NCBI GenBank assembly: GCA_033782935.1
Contig: JAWQEG010001539.1
Span: 62,001-126,000, forward strand
Source of the DNA: Petrolisthes cinctipes
Taxonomy: Eukaryota; Arthropoda; Malacostraca; Decapoda; Porcellanidae
Length of the DNA: 64,000 nt
Direction: 5' to 3'
Below are positions 27,998 through 42,900 of this stretch, piece by piece. A model generated the notes under the pieces. It had not been told where the DNA came from. It did not search any database and worked only from the letters and a program-made list of their open reading frames with translations. Position 1 is the first letter of the stretch, and every line of letters starts with the position of its first letter. A program made the translations under genes and the position numbers.

Positions 27998-30900
27998 CTC
28001 ACTGCTGTGTCAATCACCAGCTACGGGGGGTACATTATCACTTTGCATGCAGCCGTCTAAACGCCCTCCCCCTAATGATTCCTTCAGGACTGGTCTCATG
28101 GAAGGTGCGGCCCCACTTGTAGCTCTTGTGGTAACGTGGACTTGGGCCCACAGCACTGGCCGTGGGATCAAAGACCTTCCCCCCAATCTCCCTGGTAGTC
28201 AGAGGCACCCAGACTCCCTGGTCCAGTAAGCTCTGCTCCCATTTCCCTGGGATGTGCTTTGGTAGCCCAGGCATATAGGGCCAGCCCCTCCTTTATTTCA
28301 ATTTGTTTTTTCACTGCGACCAGAGAGTACCGGGGGTCTGTAGGGCAGGAGGCCATTCTGCCCCGGGAGAACATAAACAACAACAACAACCATAATGATC
28401 ATTACATAGTCGATAGGCGCTAAGTCCAAATATCAAACAAAAAAAACGCTCACCCCAGCCAGCTTCTCCCTCTCACTCAGTCTGTCCCGGGAAGAGAATG
28501 TTATACTGTCACAGCCACCTTGGAACCCTATCTCACACTTCTAGTGTGCTTTTGTACTGTTATTTCTTTGGTAACAACTTATATTCTTTGCTTCTGTGAC
28601 TTATAATCAAATCACAATTACCAAATACTGTACTGTACCCTGCATTATGGCGTATAACATGTCTATAAATTGTCAATTTGAGGCAGTTGCCACCCATATG
28701 TAATTTTTCCCATATAAACATGTATTTATACTACAGTATGCAATTTATACTTACTCGAGCTCCTCTGTCGGCCACATTCTTGCTCAATATGCGAACCTAC
28801 TGTACTGTAAGGTAATAAATAATATGCATATCCCATTACTAATGTATCAATTCATGCTAATCATCAGCACCTAAATCATTAATCTCTTTCACACCAAGAG
28901 TTAACAAATTATCAACACCTGGGATCATCTCCTCTCTCCCCAGGTGGCACACCATGTAACTGAGGTGTTCAGTGAGATCACTTACTATGTGTACAAGGCT
29001 CGAGTCACCCCCCGGGAACTCTTAACCAAGTATGTGCGACAACAGTGGGTTCCAGAGCACTACCCTTCTACAATTGCTCGCCTCTATGCATGGACACCAG
29101 ATGAATGCATTCCGGAGTTCTATACTGATCCTACAATTTTTAAGGCAAGAAGAAATGGGCTTTTTTTGGCTTAGGAATACCATAACGAATGTTATATAAA
29201 CATTTCATTTTATATTAACCTTTTGTTCAGTAATGGAGACTCCTTTGCTGTGGCCACCACCTTATAGGGAGTTCCCAAATTTATCAGGGCATCGGAACTA
29301 TAGGTAGATAGCTAGAAGTTGAGGCAATTGTTGCAGGATATGGAACCATCTCAAACCAGAAAATGGGAAATTTTGCAAGTAAAGGATTAAAATATTTTGA
29401 GTTGTTGACAAAGTATTTTTTGTGACTCCAACAGAGCCAGCATGAGGATTTGGGTGACCTGGGTGTGCCTGAATGGTGTGTAAGCGTAGAGGAGTTTCTG
29501 GCAGTTCATCGTGGTGCACTTGAGGGTCATCGGGTTTCCTCACGTCTTCACCACTGGCTAGACCTTAATTTTGGACATAAGTGAGTGCATTGACCAAGAT
29601 TATGATGTGCCAGGCTGTTTTTTTAGCTGACATAACTTCACTTCTCTAAATAAGGTTATTTAGTGATAAATCTTTCAGATGATAGATAGTTGTTTTCAGA
29701 TTATAGAAGTTTGGAATTAAGGGAGTCACTTGTACATTAGTATACAGTATTCTCATAATAAGGTGTCTGTTTTGCACCATAGGCTGTCTGGGGGAGCATC
29801 AGTCAAGGCCAAGAATGTTTGTCTCCAGCTTGTTGATGCACACACTTGGCTGGCCACAGGAGGGGTAGTGCAGCTGTTTGCCACCCCACATCCTCCTAGG
29901 CTCACCCCCTCACCTTACCTCGGCCGCTCACCTCCAAAGTTTACTGTTTCATTCCAGCACGACACAAGTGAGTAGGTACCAAGTCATAGGTGGTAAACAT
30001 TCGAGGAACCCTTAACTAATGATGATTTCTTTCATTGCATTTTCATTTCAGATTGTTTTGCAATGCTGTGTTTTTATAGAGCTCAAGAGCAATTGTAAAT
30101 AGTTTTTTTATGTGTGGATATCCTTAAGAAACTGGCATTAGGTATTTTTATTAACTCTTCCAGTGGAATATTTGATTTATGTGGAGATGATATAATTTTT
30201 TTTTCCAGAGACTGAAAAATGTGAGGAGCAGAGTGAGGTGGATTCTGCCCCTGAGCGCCAAGAGGATGAGATGGAAACTATAAATAAATCATTGGAACAT
30301 TCACGGAAACTGAGTAGGTCCAGGACATCTCTCTGCGAGGAACGACTGATAGAGTTGCCCATGATACAGATACCCCAAGATTACAACCCACTTGTTGCAC
30401 TTAACCAGGTAGAGATGCTTTATAACTTTGTTCTGAAGGCATCAAGGAGAATTCCAAAGGTAATCAAGTGTAAGGACACGCAGTTAGCAGTAAAGCAAGC
30501 AGCTCACCTGAGGAGGGTACGGGACATGCAGGCTATTGGATGTGTCATAGTGGAGCTGTTCTCCCCTTCCAGATGTCGTGTACTTGGTGCTCGGGCTTCT
30601 TTGGCTGAACGATATCTCCATGCTTGCAAGCTCCTAGCACATGACCAGACTGACATACCACGTTGCATCCGTCATGCTCTTCAGGTTATATTCCAGGCCA
30701 CTAACCCAAGAGAGGAACAGTGTGGTAAGGACATACCTAGTAAATATGAACCCGTGTCCACAGATGGTCTGCCACCACCCAGCCCTCACCAGTTCCTCCA
30801 GTCTCTCATTAATGTGGTGGTTTTCCCTTCATACTTTCCAAAATTATATCAGTTTGTGTGCAAAATGAGACAGTACTCATACTTGCTACATGAGGCCCAG

Positions 30901-33900
30901 AGGCTATGTGGTGAACCTACCAGAAGAAAAGAATTCATCCTGAGGGTAGCAGAAATTAGAGTCAAGACAGCGGCTAAGGATCTACCCAACTTGCTTCCCT
31001 CCCTCTCTTCAGAAGGCTTGGACTTACTACTGCCTTACTTAACAGAATTATTTGAGTACCCTGAGAGTGCTGTGACTGCTGCATGGTACCTGACCAGTGC
31101 TTTGGCTCAGGCGCTTGGGCCAGAGCGTGCCAACAAACACCTCCTTCCTCCTGTAATGAAACTCTTTGAGGCTGAAGTTATGACAGACAAACACTTGAAA
31201 TTGTTCCACCGCTCTTTTTTGCTGCAATTGGTGGTCTGGCTGGGACTCCATACATTCCTTACACACTTCATCACGCCACTAATTGAAGGTGTGGGAGGCT
31301 ACAAAGAAGTACTAGGACGTGCACACCTCATTCCAGACATCGTCAGGAAGCAGTCAACTACACTCAAGTAGGCTTATCTACTTTACCGGTACTACTACTG
31401 TCAGTATTGAGATAATTTAAGTATTGGATTCACCCTTAAAAACTCAACAGTAGATATTATCCAAATCTCCAGGTGGATTGTTAACTTGACCATTGTCAAG
31501 GAGAACTTGCAGCCTATATTGATAACCAACATGAGGACTTTTGATTCCCTGAATGAAAAATTTATAAGCAAGCCTCATTGGTATACAGGATATCCCTGTC
31601 ATTGGATATTAGGTTAATAAAGTAGACATTAGTTGAATGCATATCTATTTTGTAAGTCATTGTTTTGACGCAACACATCCCATTTTGACATGAATCAAAT
31701 CTGGCATATTTTTTGAAAATATGCAATAATTTAAGCTTCATGCCTAATGCTTCTTGCCAGGCACTCCTCAAAACTGCCCAGTCCACCACCCACATAAATC
31801 AAGCTCATAGCCTCAGTTCTCAAGCAGACCTTTTGGTAGTTGGGTGCTCTGTGTGACACTGTCTTATCTTGTATGAAATTAATTCATAAGGCTATTCAAC
31901 TGTATTATTCATAAAGAATTAATTTGTTGTGTTTCCTCACCAGGAGTGTGGATATTAGCTTGGGTGGAGACAATGTAATGTCTCCTTGTGAAGATGACTC
32001 TCACTCCAGTGCTCCTCCAGAGCCAAAACCTCTTAAACAAGAGGCAGCAGGTTCAGCACATGTGGAGGCTGACCTCACAGATGCTGAGGCTGAGCCAGGT
32101 CAGCACCTATTATGGATTGTGCAATAGAGGAATAGGGCTACACTTGCAAAATTTGTGTATCCTTAAGTTATTCATACCAGTAAAAATAATATATTAAGAA
32201 CCATATTTATTGTATTGTACTTAGCAAGTTGGGTTTAGTTGACATGTTATGGTTGTTGCAGAGGTTTTTGTTTTTGAGGGTGGAGAAGATGAGGTTGATG
32301 GCAGCTCTCCTGACACCCCCCTGCAGGAGCAAGATCAATCTGACCATCTAAGGTGGGTGACATCATTATCATCATAATCACTATTTTTATCATATTGAAA
32401 AGTAAAGTAGTATGGTTTTTTAATGCAAGTATCACAAAATTATAAAAATATTATGGAAATGATGGATGTACAGGAACAGAAGAATAGAATTGTCAGTATA
32501 AGCATGAAGTAAACGAAAATTGCTGACAGAGAAAGGTAATCTGTAGACTGCAATTAGAACAGTGCAGTACAATAAAACCTCATCATCCATGGGTAATTGG
32601 TTTCATCTATACTCTCCCATGGATCTTCCCTTGATAAGCTTGAGCCAGTTATGGTTAGAGTCACCAGGCTGGTGCAATGGTCGTGTTCTTGCCTCACACC
32701 TACAGAGTTGTGGAATCAAACAAACATATATTACAAACCAACTCTGTGGATAAAAGATTTGTTTACTGTAACCTTATTGGATCAAATAATACATAATGTG
32801 TAGCTAATACAGGCATAACCTGAACTCTGAGGGGTTGGTGAGGAATACAGTTGTAACCTAGTACTGTACAGTATTTCTTGCATGAGAGACAGTATAGTTT
32901 CCCACTTTAATTCCTTGTCCTGAATGAAATGGTTAAAAAGTTATGTTGTGTAAAACTGATTCTTATGTCCTTTATTCTGTTGAACAGATCTCCAATGGCT
33001 TCTGAAACACTGAGTCTGGATGAAGTATCCCTGCAGGAAGGAATTGGTGGTTCCATTCCTTCCCTGTGTCCATCTCCCCATTCACCATCCATGAGTGGTG
33101 GGGAAGGAGAGGAGGAAGGGATAGGGAGTGGTCCTGATACTCCAACTCCACTGGGTTCTGTTTACTCTACTGCATCCTCCTCCTCAGTGACCATTCCAAA
33201 ATCTGGGTTGAAATCTGCTTCAGGCTTTTCTGCTTCTTTGCCTGACTTTCGGTTAGCCAAGGATAAAATCATCACAAACATTGACATTGGAGATAACTGT
33301 GACAAACCCCTGACTGGAACTGAAGTTGGAGATGGTAAAGGATGGACTCTGGATGAAGGGCGACAGAAGGTGGAACTAGGCCATAGTATGTCTGATGTCT
33401 GTTGTGAAAGTGTGCTGTGGTTGGCAGGAAGACTGGGTCCAGTTCTTACTGCCCGTTACATCACTCGCAACTTGTTGAGAATGTTGACTCTTTGCTACCT
33501 TCCTGACTCAGGTGCTTTGACTCCCATACCCAGCCTGCCTGCTGATGACCTCTCAGTCACAAGAAAGCGCATCCTTGGTGACATATATTCCAAGAAAGTT
33601 CTCCATTGTCTCTCAGAAATTGCATGTAAGTTTATATTATAATGATAATATTTCCTTTGTCACATAATTATATGACTAGTTTATTATAAAGCAGTTCTAC
33701 TGCACTCTTCATCAGCTGTGTTTACTTCTATGAACAGGCCTATATGGAGAACAAGTTATATTGCTGCAGTACCTGTGTCACATTTGTGAACTGGTGGCTT
33801 CCTGTCGCCGCAAACTATCCACCACTATGGAAGGAGGTCTACTGGGAGCTATGGCACTCCTACAGCACCTTCTGCCTTACCTCACAGATAGTACTTTTAT

Positions 33901-36900
33901 GGAACACTTACAGGTGTGTGTCTGGATAACTTGTGACGTTACTTGTATTTTTATGCTGTACTGTCCAAATATGCCATGAATATGGTCCAAAATGTGCTGA
34001 TTCCAAAATATTTTTAGTTATAATGTACATTGCACAGTTTTCAAGTGATGTGTGAGCAAACATAAACAGAAAAAATTATCTACTAGTAAAGTCCCTAAAC
34101 CTGTGGCTTGTTTAAAATCATTTGTAAAGATTTGGAGTTCTACACTAAAGGTAAAGTGGTTTTGAAGATACGATACAATAATGCATAGTTCTTCAGCTCA
34201 CACAAGTACAGTATTCAAACCCTCTAGTGTTAGGAATATGATTAAGTATATTTTGTTGAAATTTTTTATACTGTAATTATTATGCATCCCCTGCAGGAGA
34301 CACTGATCCGCAGTGCCGTGTACCCCGTTATCCGGTTGTTATCTTCAACCAAAGTAAATTTCCCTCATGGTGGAGCAGCACGAGGAGTACTAGCCTGCCG
34401 GGTGATAGACTGCCTTTTTATCATGGCACTGCGGGTGGGCCGGGAGATGAGTAAGAGCATCCTCATGCCTACAGTTACCCGACTCCTCACCACCTTTGAT
34501 AAATGCCACACCACATCAACATCATCTACTCAACTTGGCATGTCTCCAAAGTGTGTTGGGCAGGTATTTTCTTGTTGTATATGCTGGGTACCTGGTTGGT
34601 GCAATGATTCTATTCTTGCCCCATTCTGATGAGGTTGTGAGTTCAAGAATTGCCAGTGTGCTTGAACTATGTTGGTAGGAGTAGCACCCTTCTGAAACCT
34701 CTGAAGTGCTATACAGTATGGCTTTCCCGGTATATGACCAAGCTCAGAATTTTTTTTTCTCCAAATTTTTCGTGGCAGGTATAACTATCCTTGAATCCTC
34801 AAAAAGTGCCCCATAACCCAAAGTCATATTATAGAGCAGATATACGGTGAACTAAAAATTAATGTAATAGAATAATGTGTGTTAGGAATACAAATACAGT
34901 ATAATCTAATTCATTAATTTTTCCTGAAATTTGGGCTTTATCTTATTTGAAAGTCACCTTGCTTGCCATATCCACTGATGTACAGTATATGGTTATTACC
35001 TCTGCCAAGGAGGTTATATACTATATGAAAGAGTTGGATTACAATACTATGCTAGATTTATTACATTTAATTGATTAGTTTCCCTCATTTCTTGATAAAT
35101 AAAATTGTAAATCGTATGCTGTACAAGGTTTTATCACATTGGAAAGGATTTTGCATTATTTTCCTTTCCTCAGATCACTGGAGGCAGAGGAAGTGCTTGG
35201 TGAAGCAGAAGAAGTTGCAGGCAGCTCGAATAACCTCCAAGCAGCTGTAGGATCTTCCGCTGATTCAGTGAAGGCAAAGGTGATCTTATGTTAAAGAAAT
35301 TGTACTGTACATACTAGTGTTTTGTCGGTTGGTTGGTAACTTGCAGATTTTTATCATATTTCAGAGGATGATTGGGCATTATGAAACCAATGCAATATTT
35401 TAGAGGTTAGGTATTTTTTAAATTTCTAAATGTGATTTTCTTTTGAATGTATAATGTTCCAAGATATGCCCAGCGATATTTGAACATATTTGGACATATT
35501 CTTATTTAAGAATCATTGCTAGCTCTCTTCCTCATGAAAACTTATCCACATTGACCTACTCGTATACTTCAGTGACAGTGAAAGAATACTGTAATCATAT
35601 CAAATGTTTTATAGTAATACATTATAGTGTATATTATTGTAATTCTTGGGTTGCTGTTGTAAAATATTGAGAATCACAGGTATAAAACTTTAAACTTTAT
35701 AAATTTTTTCTTTCTAAAAACAATAGGCACTGGAGGAGCTGAAACAAGTGATGACCCCAGAGTTGGCCTACCTCTCATACGTGCCACTTTGTCGGTTTCT
35801 GGGAGCATCATACATGGAGGCTGCACTTCCGAATCACGACCTGTTGCGCTCACTTTGTCTTCAATATGATGAGAACAATCAGGCTCATCATGCTGCTGGT
35901 TTGTCTATATTATTTTACAGTCCTGAATTTTCAGGAATGAGTAGGGTTCGAACACATGCCAGGCTGAGTGTATCGAGTACTTGATGGGCTTACCCACTAC
36001 ACTCAAAATTTTTTTGTTACTTAGCTACCATGACTTCAAATAAAAGCCAAGCTATTTTATTCATATTCATTCTTTGAGAAAACTGCATTCTACCTACACT
36101 CAACCCTCGATTTCGTGGATTATTAGGGGGAAAGAGGCGTCCGAGAACCTCAAAAGTCCCGGAATTGTTACCAATTACCAAATATGTTTTAATTTTGCAG
36201 CAAGCTCACACCCACACACAGCCACTCCACATGAATGCTGCTGCACACACAACTTATAAACTACAGCATCTAAGTCTACATTCTTACTCAGTTTCATATG
36301 TTTTCTTGCCGTAGTATCACCCTATTGCTTTGTTCTACCAGCTGAAAACCACTGCCTAATCTTACAACTTTTGTTTTGTACGCTCTATATCTGACATAGT
36401 TTGTCTTTTCATGCCGTGTTCATTACAAACACTCATAACACTTCTACCCGCTTCCAGTTTCTTAATTAATTCTAGTTGCTGCGGCACTGTAAGGTGAACA
36501 GGTTTCCTGGTACATTTTGTTTGATTAGGCACCACTGTGGGAGACTTTGTACACTGTCTTGGCAATACCATAAACAATGGAGAGATGCTTGGTTACACTG
36601 AGTGGTGTCAGGACAACAATTGATCACTGACCTATCGTATAGACTCAATAGAGCGATGCCGTGTTGTTTGTGGAGCTTATCCTTTCCAACAGTGCTCAGC
36701 TGAGTCATTGCCTTTTGAATTTGGGCTATACACTAGCTCAAAGCTATCCAAATGCCCAAGCTTGGCCAAGTCCGTACAAAGTCCGGAAAATCCGATATCG
36801 GGGAATTCGAGTTCCACAAAATCGAGATTTGAGTGTCGTAATTACCTGCAGTAATACAATGACTGTCAGTGGATAAAAAGAAAACCATGCCCTTGTACTT

Positions 36901-39900
36901 TTCAGAGAGGAGAGTCTAAAAACAAAATGGAAAATAGAATAACCCAAGGAAAAAAAAAGAGATGGTGTGGTGAAAGCAATACTGTAGTTAGTACTAGAGG
37001 TGAATACAGTGATTGAAAGAGGATTACATGAGGAAGTGTTTACACTTATAATATCATAATGATCATAAAACTTTGGTATTATATGAATATGAGAAATCAG
37101 TATAAGAACAATAGAGATGGATATGCTTGGAAGTGTGTGTAGAGTGCAAAGAATAATTGTTTTTAAAAGGTGTGGTGTGAGTAAATCACTTGATTAAAAA
37201 GTAAGGTATTCAGAGATGGTACGGACTTGTGGGAAGAATGGTTGAGACTAATATTCATAATCATATCAAGAACATTAGAAAGGAAATGAATGTAACTGAA
37301 ACTGCTTTATCTCTTGTTCCAACAGTATTAACCAATGATGGTCTTGGTATAAGCAATGGGTCAGGTGAAGTGAGTGGCAGTAGTATTGGTGGTAGTGGTG
37401 GGAGGAGGAGCAGCGACCACCGCAGCCCCAATGTAGCCATGACTGGGAACAGGATTGATATCAAGGTAGCTTAATTTCTTCCTCTGTTATCATAAGTTGT
37501 GTTAGAGACCACCTGACGACATGTGGCACAAGTGTGGGATTCCAGTGCATTCATTCCCATTCAGTTTTCATTTGATGCCAATAATTCAGATTTGACACAT
37601 TCTTGTACTGGAGCTGGAGACTCGAAGAAAATTGAGTTTTTCCTATAATATTTTTATATTGTTGAGGTGATAATTTGTAAATGTAATCGGTATTACCAAC
37701 AAATGAAAAATAATTCCTATTTTTTTGCTAGTCTACATCAGTAACCTGGAAATTGGTGACAGCTCAGAAAATAGGTAATTACTGTACTGGTAAAATTTAT
37801 TTGCATTTTGTTTGGCATCATTGTACAGTTGCCCAACGTTCCACCTGGGCCACCCCGCTGCCAGAGGTGGGTAACTGTGATGGCAACAGTGTTTATGTTT
37901 GTTCGTGTGTTCATGTTCTGCAAAAGTTCGGATCATCGACACCTTTCTTCTGAAGTAAACCTCAGCTACAGCCTGAGTTCATCCCATCTATGGCTGGGTA
38001 ATATGGGTTGGGTGCTGCTTGACAACTTTGGAAATATGAACTGTCACTGTCAATGACCATCTGAATAACAGAATTAAAGTGTTTTGAATTTATCACAGAT
38101 TTTCTTTTTAGTTTACGAGGGTAAAAGTAATTAAATAAAGCGATAACGGCAATGAAACATGAGGTCGTCAGTATGACTGAAGGTTTCTGCACTGTACTTC
38201 CTAATTTGTGTCTAGGTGGGGAGATAAATGTTTCAGGAGTAAGATGACTCTGACATTGTCGTAGCCACCTGCATGAATATGGTCGAACAGAAAATTATTG
38301 TTGTGTGCCACTGGTCACACTGATCAAAACCAATAATCTTATGACTAAATTCATAATTAGATAACATACATAATGTCAATTTATTGAATGAACTCAGGCT
38401 CTATTTGAGGTTCACTACAGAAAAAGAGTGTTGATGATCCGAACTTTCGTCGAGCACTTCCACACGAACAAACATATACACTGTTGCCATCAACGTTACT
38501 TACCTCTCAAAGCGGGGTGGCCCAGGTGGAACGTTGGGCAATTGTACAGTACGATACTCAGAAAGTTATGATCTAATATTTGGTGAGGAATAATATGTTT
38601 AAAAGCCCCGAATTGTGGGACATCCAGCCCAAAAATCACTGCTGAAGGGGAAGGGTTAAAAACACAGTCAAAAGAATGCATTACAATTAATATACAGTAA
38701 CTGAAGTTTTGTCCAGTAATGTACTATAGTGTATAAGTATATTATTATATTACAAACTATTCCAACCCACCCTAAGCAAAACCCATTGGAAAGTTCAATA
38801 TTAGCCTCCCTGTTATGCAAGTCTCCTTTGGTAACGGATTGTAAAGGATTTTCACTTCTTTCATCAGGATACAACAGACAGTTTCTCAAGTCAGCGCTCT
38901 GACCTGCCTCCTTCCATCGGCTTTTCTTCATCTATTGACATTACTAAATACACTGGCAATAAGATGGAAAACACTCAAAGGTAACAAATTCTGCTGCAAG
39001 TGCATGATTTTACCCTAGTTTTATAATATTAATTCTGACTCTGTTTTATCTGTAATGTTATACTGGTACCTATATTTAAGTCTATGAATGCTCTTTGCAG
39101 AGACAACTTCATCTGATACCTGATTCCAGAGATCATTAGGGATATGAGGAAAGATTATCAATTTTTCATTCCATCTTTGTAAGGTGGTAAAGGATACAGA
39201 TAGAAAAGTACTAACAAGTAAAGATAGAGGGAGTATTTTGAGAGCTGATAAATGTAAAAAATGAGAGAGAGAGAAAAAATTGAATGCAATAGAAATAGTG
39301 ATTCAGGAGGTGCAGTGGATTAGCAGGGAGAAAGTGAGGCCAACTATGAGGAAGATGAAAAGTGGAAAGATGGTTGGACCAGATTAACATACTAGTGGAG
39401 GCATGGAGATATTTAAGAGAGATGGCAGGGTAGTTGTTCATCAGATTATTTCACAAAATCTTGGAAAGGGGAGAGGATGCCATAGGAGTGAAGTGTACTG
39501 ATACCAATCATTAGACATCATCATCAAGCACTGATTTTCTATCTCCCAATGTGGAGCTCCTGACTTAAGAAAAGGGGAAAATAAAGATAGGTTCAAAAGA
39601 CAGTAACATAACTTTCACTCACATTCACAGCCCACAATTATCATTATCCAAAACAAAGTCATTGTATAAAGAGAAGAGTTATCAATAATCTGATTTTATG
39701 TTGAAAAGGCAAAATATGATCACTGAAAGATGCTACTATACTTAAATAGTGTAGTACTCACATCCTCCAACCCTACCTGAACACACTTAATGCCTGGTTC
39801 ACCACAAACAGACTTAAAATAGCACCCACCAAGTCAACTGCCACCTTTCTCACCAACTGGAACGCTGAACACCGCTATACACGACACCTCACCATAAACA

Positions 39901-42900
39901 ACACACCTATACCACACACACACACACAAAATACTTGGCATAATATACAATACATCCATGACATTCAAACAACATATCACGGCCATCAAAAACAAATGCA
40001 TGCAAAGGTTTAAAACCCTCAGATCACTTGCCAGCACAACATTTGGACACAACAAAGAAACCACAACCACAGTCTACAAACAATATATCCGATCAGTGAT
40101 GGTTATGCAAGCCCTGCCTGGGCCTCAAACCTCACTGAGACTCATCTCAACACCCTTCAGACCATACAGAACAGAGCCCTAAAGACAATCATAGGCTGCA
40201 CAGCTACCACACCTGCAGACCACCTACACCATGAAACCAAAGTCCTCAAAATCAAGGATCATCTTGACATGAAAGGCACACAAACACTTGCTGCAGCTTC
40301 CACAAACCCACACCATCCACTACACTACATGGCACAACACCCACACATGCCAAGGAACATCAAAACAACACCCAGTACACGATACCATACACATTTACCG
40401 TAAAACACCCTAATTTTGGACATTTTTTACATGTTTTAGTGAATAACTCTGTTAATAATGGTGCAATTTTATTGCTGTCAGTGTCATGTGGTAGCCAAGG
40501 AGAGTACCTACTGAATCCATATAACAAAAAAAATTAAGCACGCTAAATTTGTGCTTTTTCCAATTTTCAAGTGTCCGAAGTTTGGGCAGAAATTTCCTAA
40601 CTTCGGACAGCTCTTCCCAACTTCGACAGGATTGTATTTTCCCTTTAAACATGAGAATTGTTAACAGCATCGATCTCTGGACACGCTGGCTGAACTTCGG
40701 ACACCTGAGGAGTTTTTGAAAAATGTAAAAAAAAAAATTGCCGCATTCATGGCCCGAGTTATACATTTATAAAGAGATATATCCAAAAATAGCTTCTTTT
40801 TTAAGCACATAAATTTAGATCACAATAAGTTGCATCATATCACATTGTAATGAGGTATTCTTGGCATAGATCTAACTAAGAACTATTCGAAAACTTTTCT
40901 AGCCGAAAAAAAAAAACCACATTGTGTATACACAAAACCGGAAGAGGAAGTGACCTCTTCTTCCAAAAAAAACAAACAAAAAAAAAACCTAAATATGAAG
41001 TTGCTACCTCACTGACTCATCAAATGCATATTGAAATAACATAATAGGACCTAAATAAGGTACATAATACATAATAACATAATAATTCCAGGTACTAATG
41101 ACACACACACCCACTTCCGGTATTCCTTGACTTGATTACCTGTATAAAATGCTATAACTAAATAACTAATATAACTTTTTTCTTCAAAATCAAACTCATT
41201 ACTGGTTAAGGCACCATACTGTAGCACCTTACAGGCAATAACTTTGGTACTGGTAGTACTGACAATCATGCAGAACTATATCACATAGTATTTGGGTACC
41301 GGTATCATTACTTAGGACAAAGGTTTACATCTACATCAAAAATCATCCTTTGCTTGTGGTCAAGTACAGGTACCTTATTAATTTGTCTGTCCGAAGTTAG
41401 GACTTTTTTCTGTAAAAATAGAAATATGCATTAAATAATCATAACATGGTTATGCATGCATATATTTTAAATTTGTTTACTGCCCAGCACTTAAAGAGAA
41501 TGTCCACGTATACTCGTACCATTCACGTTCTTACAATTGAAACTCTTTGTTCTGTGTGAACAAAGTTTAGCAGGGTTCGAAAATGCAGACTTTTTTTTCC
41601 ATTGCATTTGTCGAAGATTTTCACCCACACATATTCAAGCAATTGTAATAGAATTTATACAAAATAGTCTTTGAACATTCCCCTAACTAACACCATTGTT
41701 ATTTTTTGCAAATATAGCACACTTTTCCAGTACAGTCAAATTATTAAATTTTTTCGCGGAATGTCCGAAGTTATGGCGCAGTCCAAAGTTAGAGTGTTTT
41801 ACAGTACTATCATCTCTCACACCCTGCCCACCCCAAGCCAGTCTTCAGAAACTCATCCATACTCAAATCATTCATCAGTCCATCCAAACACTCAAAAACA
41901 ACACCCAGCTGCATGTACGACATTCTGACATACACCCATCTGAATCCTCCCTTCCTCGTGAGGACAGAGTCCACCTGGCCAGGCTGCGGTGTGGCCACCA
42001 CCCGGCCCTTCTGACATATTAGAAGAAGCTGGATCGAGCCATTGTAGATGCTTGTCCGGGATGCAACACAGCACCCCATTCTATTAAACACATTATGGAA
42101 GACTGCAATGCACACAACTACACTCGCCAACAACACAACATACGCTCTCTGAGGGCATTGTGGGAAAGCCCGGTTCAGGCCATGACCTTTCTCAGGAGCT
42201 TGGGGCTGCTCGGCCAGACAGCTTGAGGAACTTCAACAACAACAACTGTAGTACTTATTGTAATTGTTATTTAAATTGTCATGGTTCTATAATAAGCTTT
42301 CACTTTAGTTCTTTGTATTTCCCAGGCACCTGAGGGGCAACTGGCTGGCCTACTGGGAGCATGAGATTGGCCGAAGTGAGCAGGACGCACGGTTCAATTT
42401 CAAGCAGATAAAGTTGCAGACATTTGTAGGGCATACAAACAGCGTAAAATCCATTCATGTGCTTGATAATGAAAACTCCTTCATCTCATGTAGCAAGGAC
42501 AAGACTGTGAAGCTTTGGTCTCTACGGAACCAGGTTAGACTATATTTTTCTAACTCCAGTTCACATTATCATAGCCTGTAGGAAAACTAACCACTTTTGG
42601 CTTCTCCCAGGAATGATTTGTAAAAGTAATGTTTTATGTTGATGGAATGTCTGTATTGAGTAAGGTGTGGCCTTCTTGAGATCATAGGTTATGCATGTTG
42701 GTGTAGTGTTTTATACTAGAGAGTGGGCAGAGAAAGTTTTGTGTAAATTGTAATGTTTACTGATATTCATTGATGTCACTACTTTTCCAGTGTGTTGCCT
42801 GCTGAGCAAAATGCTCAGTCAATGTGTGCACTGTTTAAATGCCTCATACTTAAGGGACAATTGCATTTCCTAATTTTAAATGTAGGAAATGTGGAAGTGC

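Noticed and set aside
29147..29175. Extension of exon 9 to the stop at 29172
   Set aside because: It would end WDR81 within the BEACH domain. The GC donor restores exact continuity with exon 10.
34551..34629. Exon 17 extended to the GT at 34564
   Set aside because: That junction puts a stop into exon 18. The donor at 34551 keeps frame.
35920..36000. True tRNA gene near a good B box
   Set aside because: No cloverleaf could be drawn around it. It fits a SINE fragment better.
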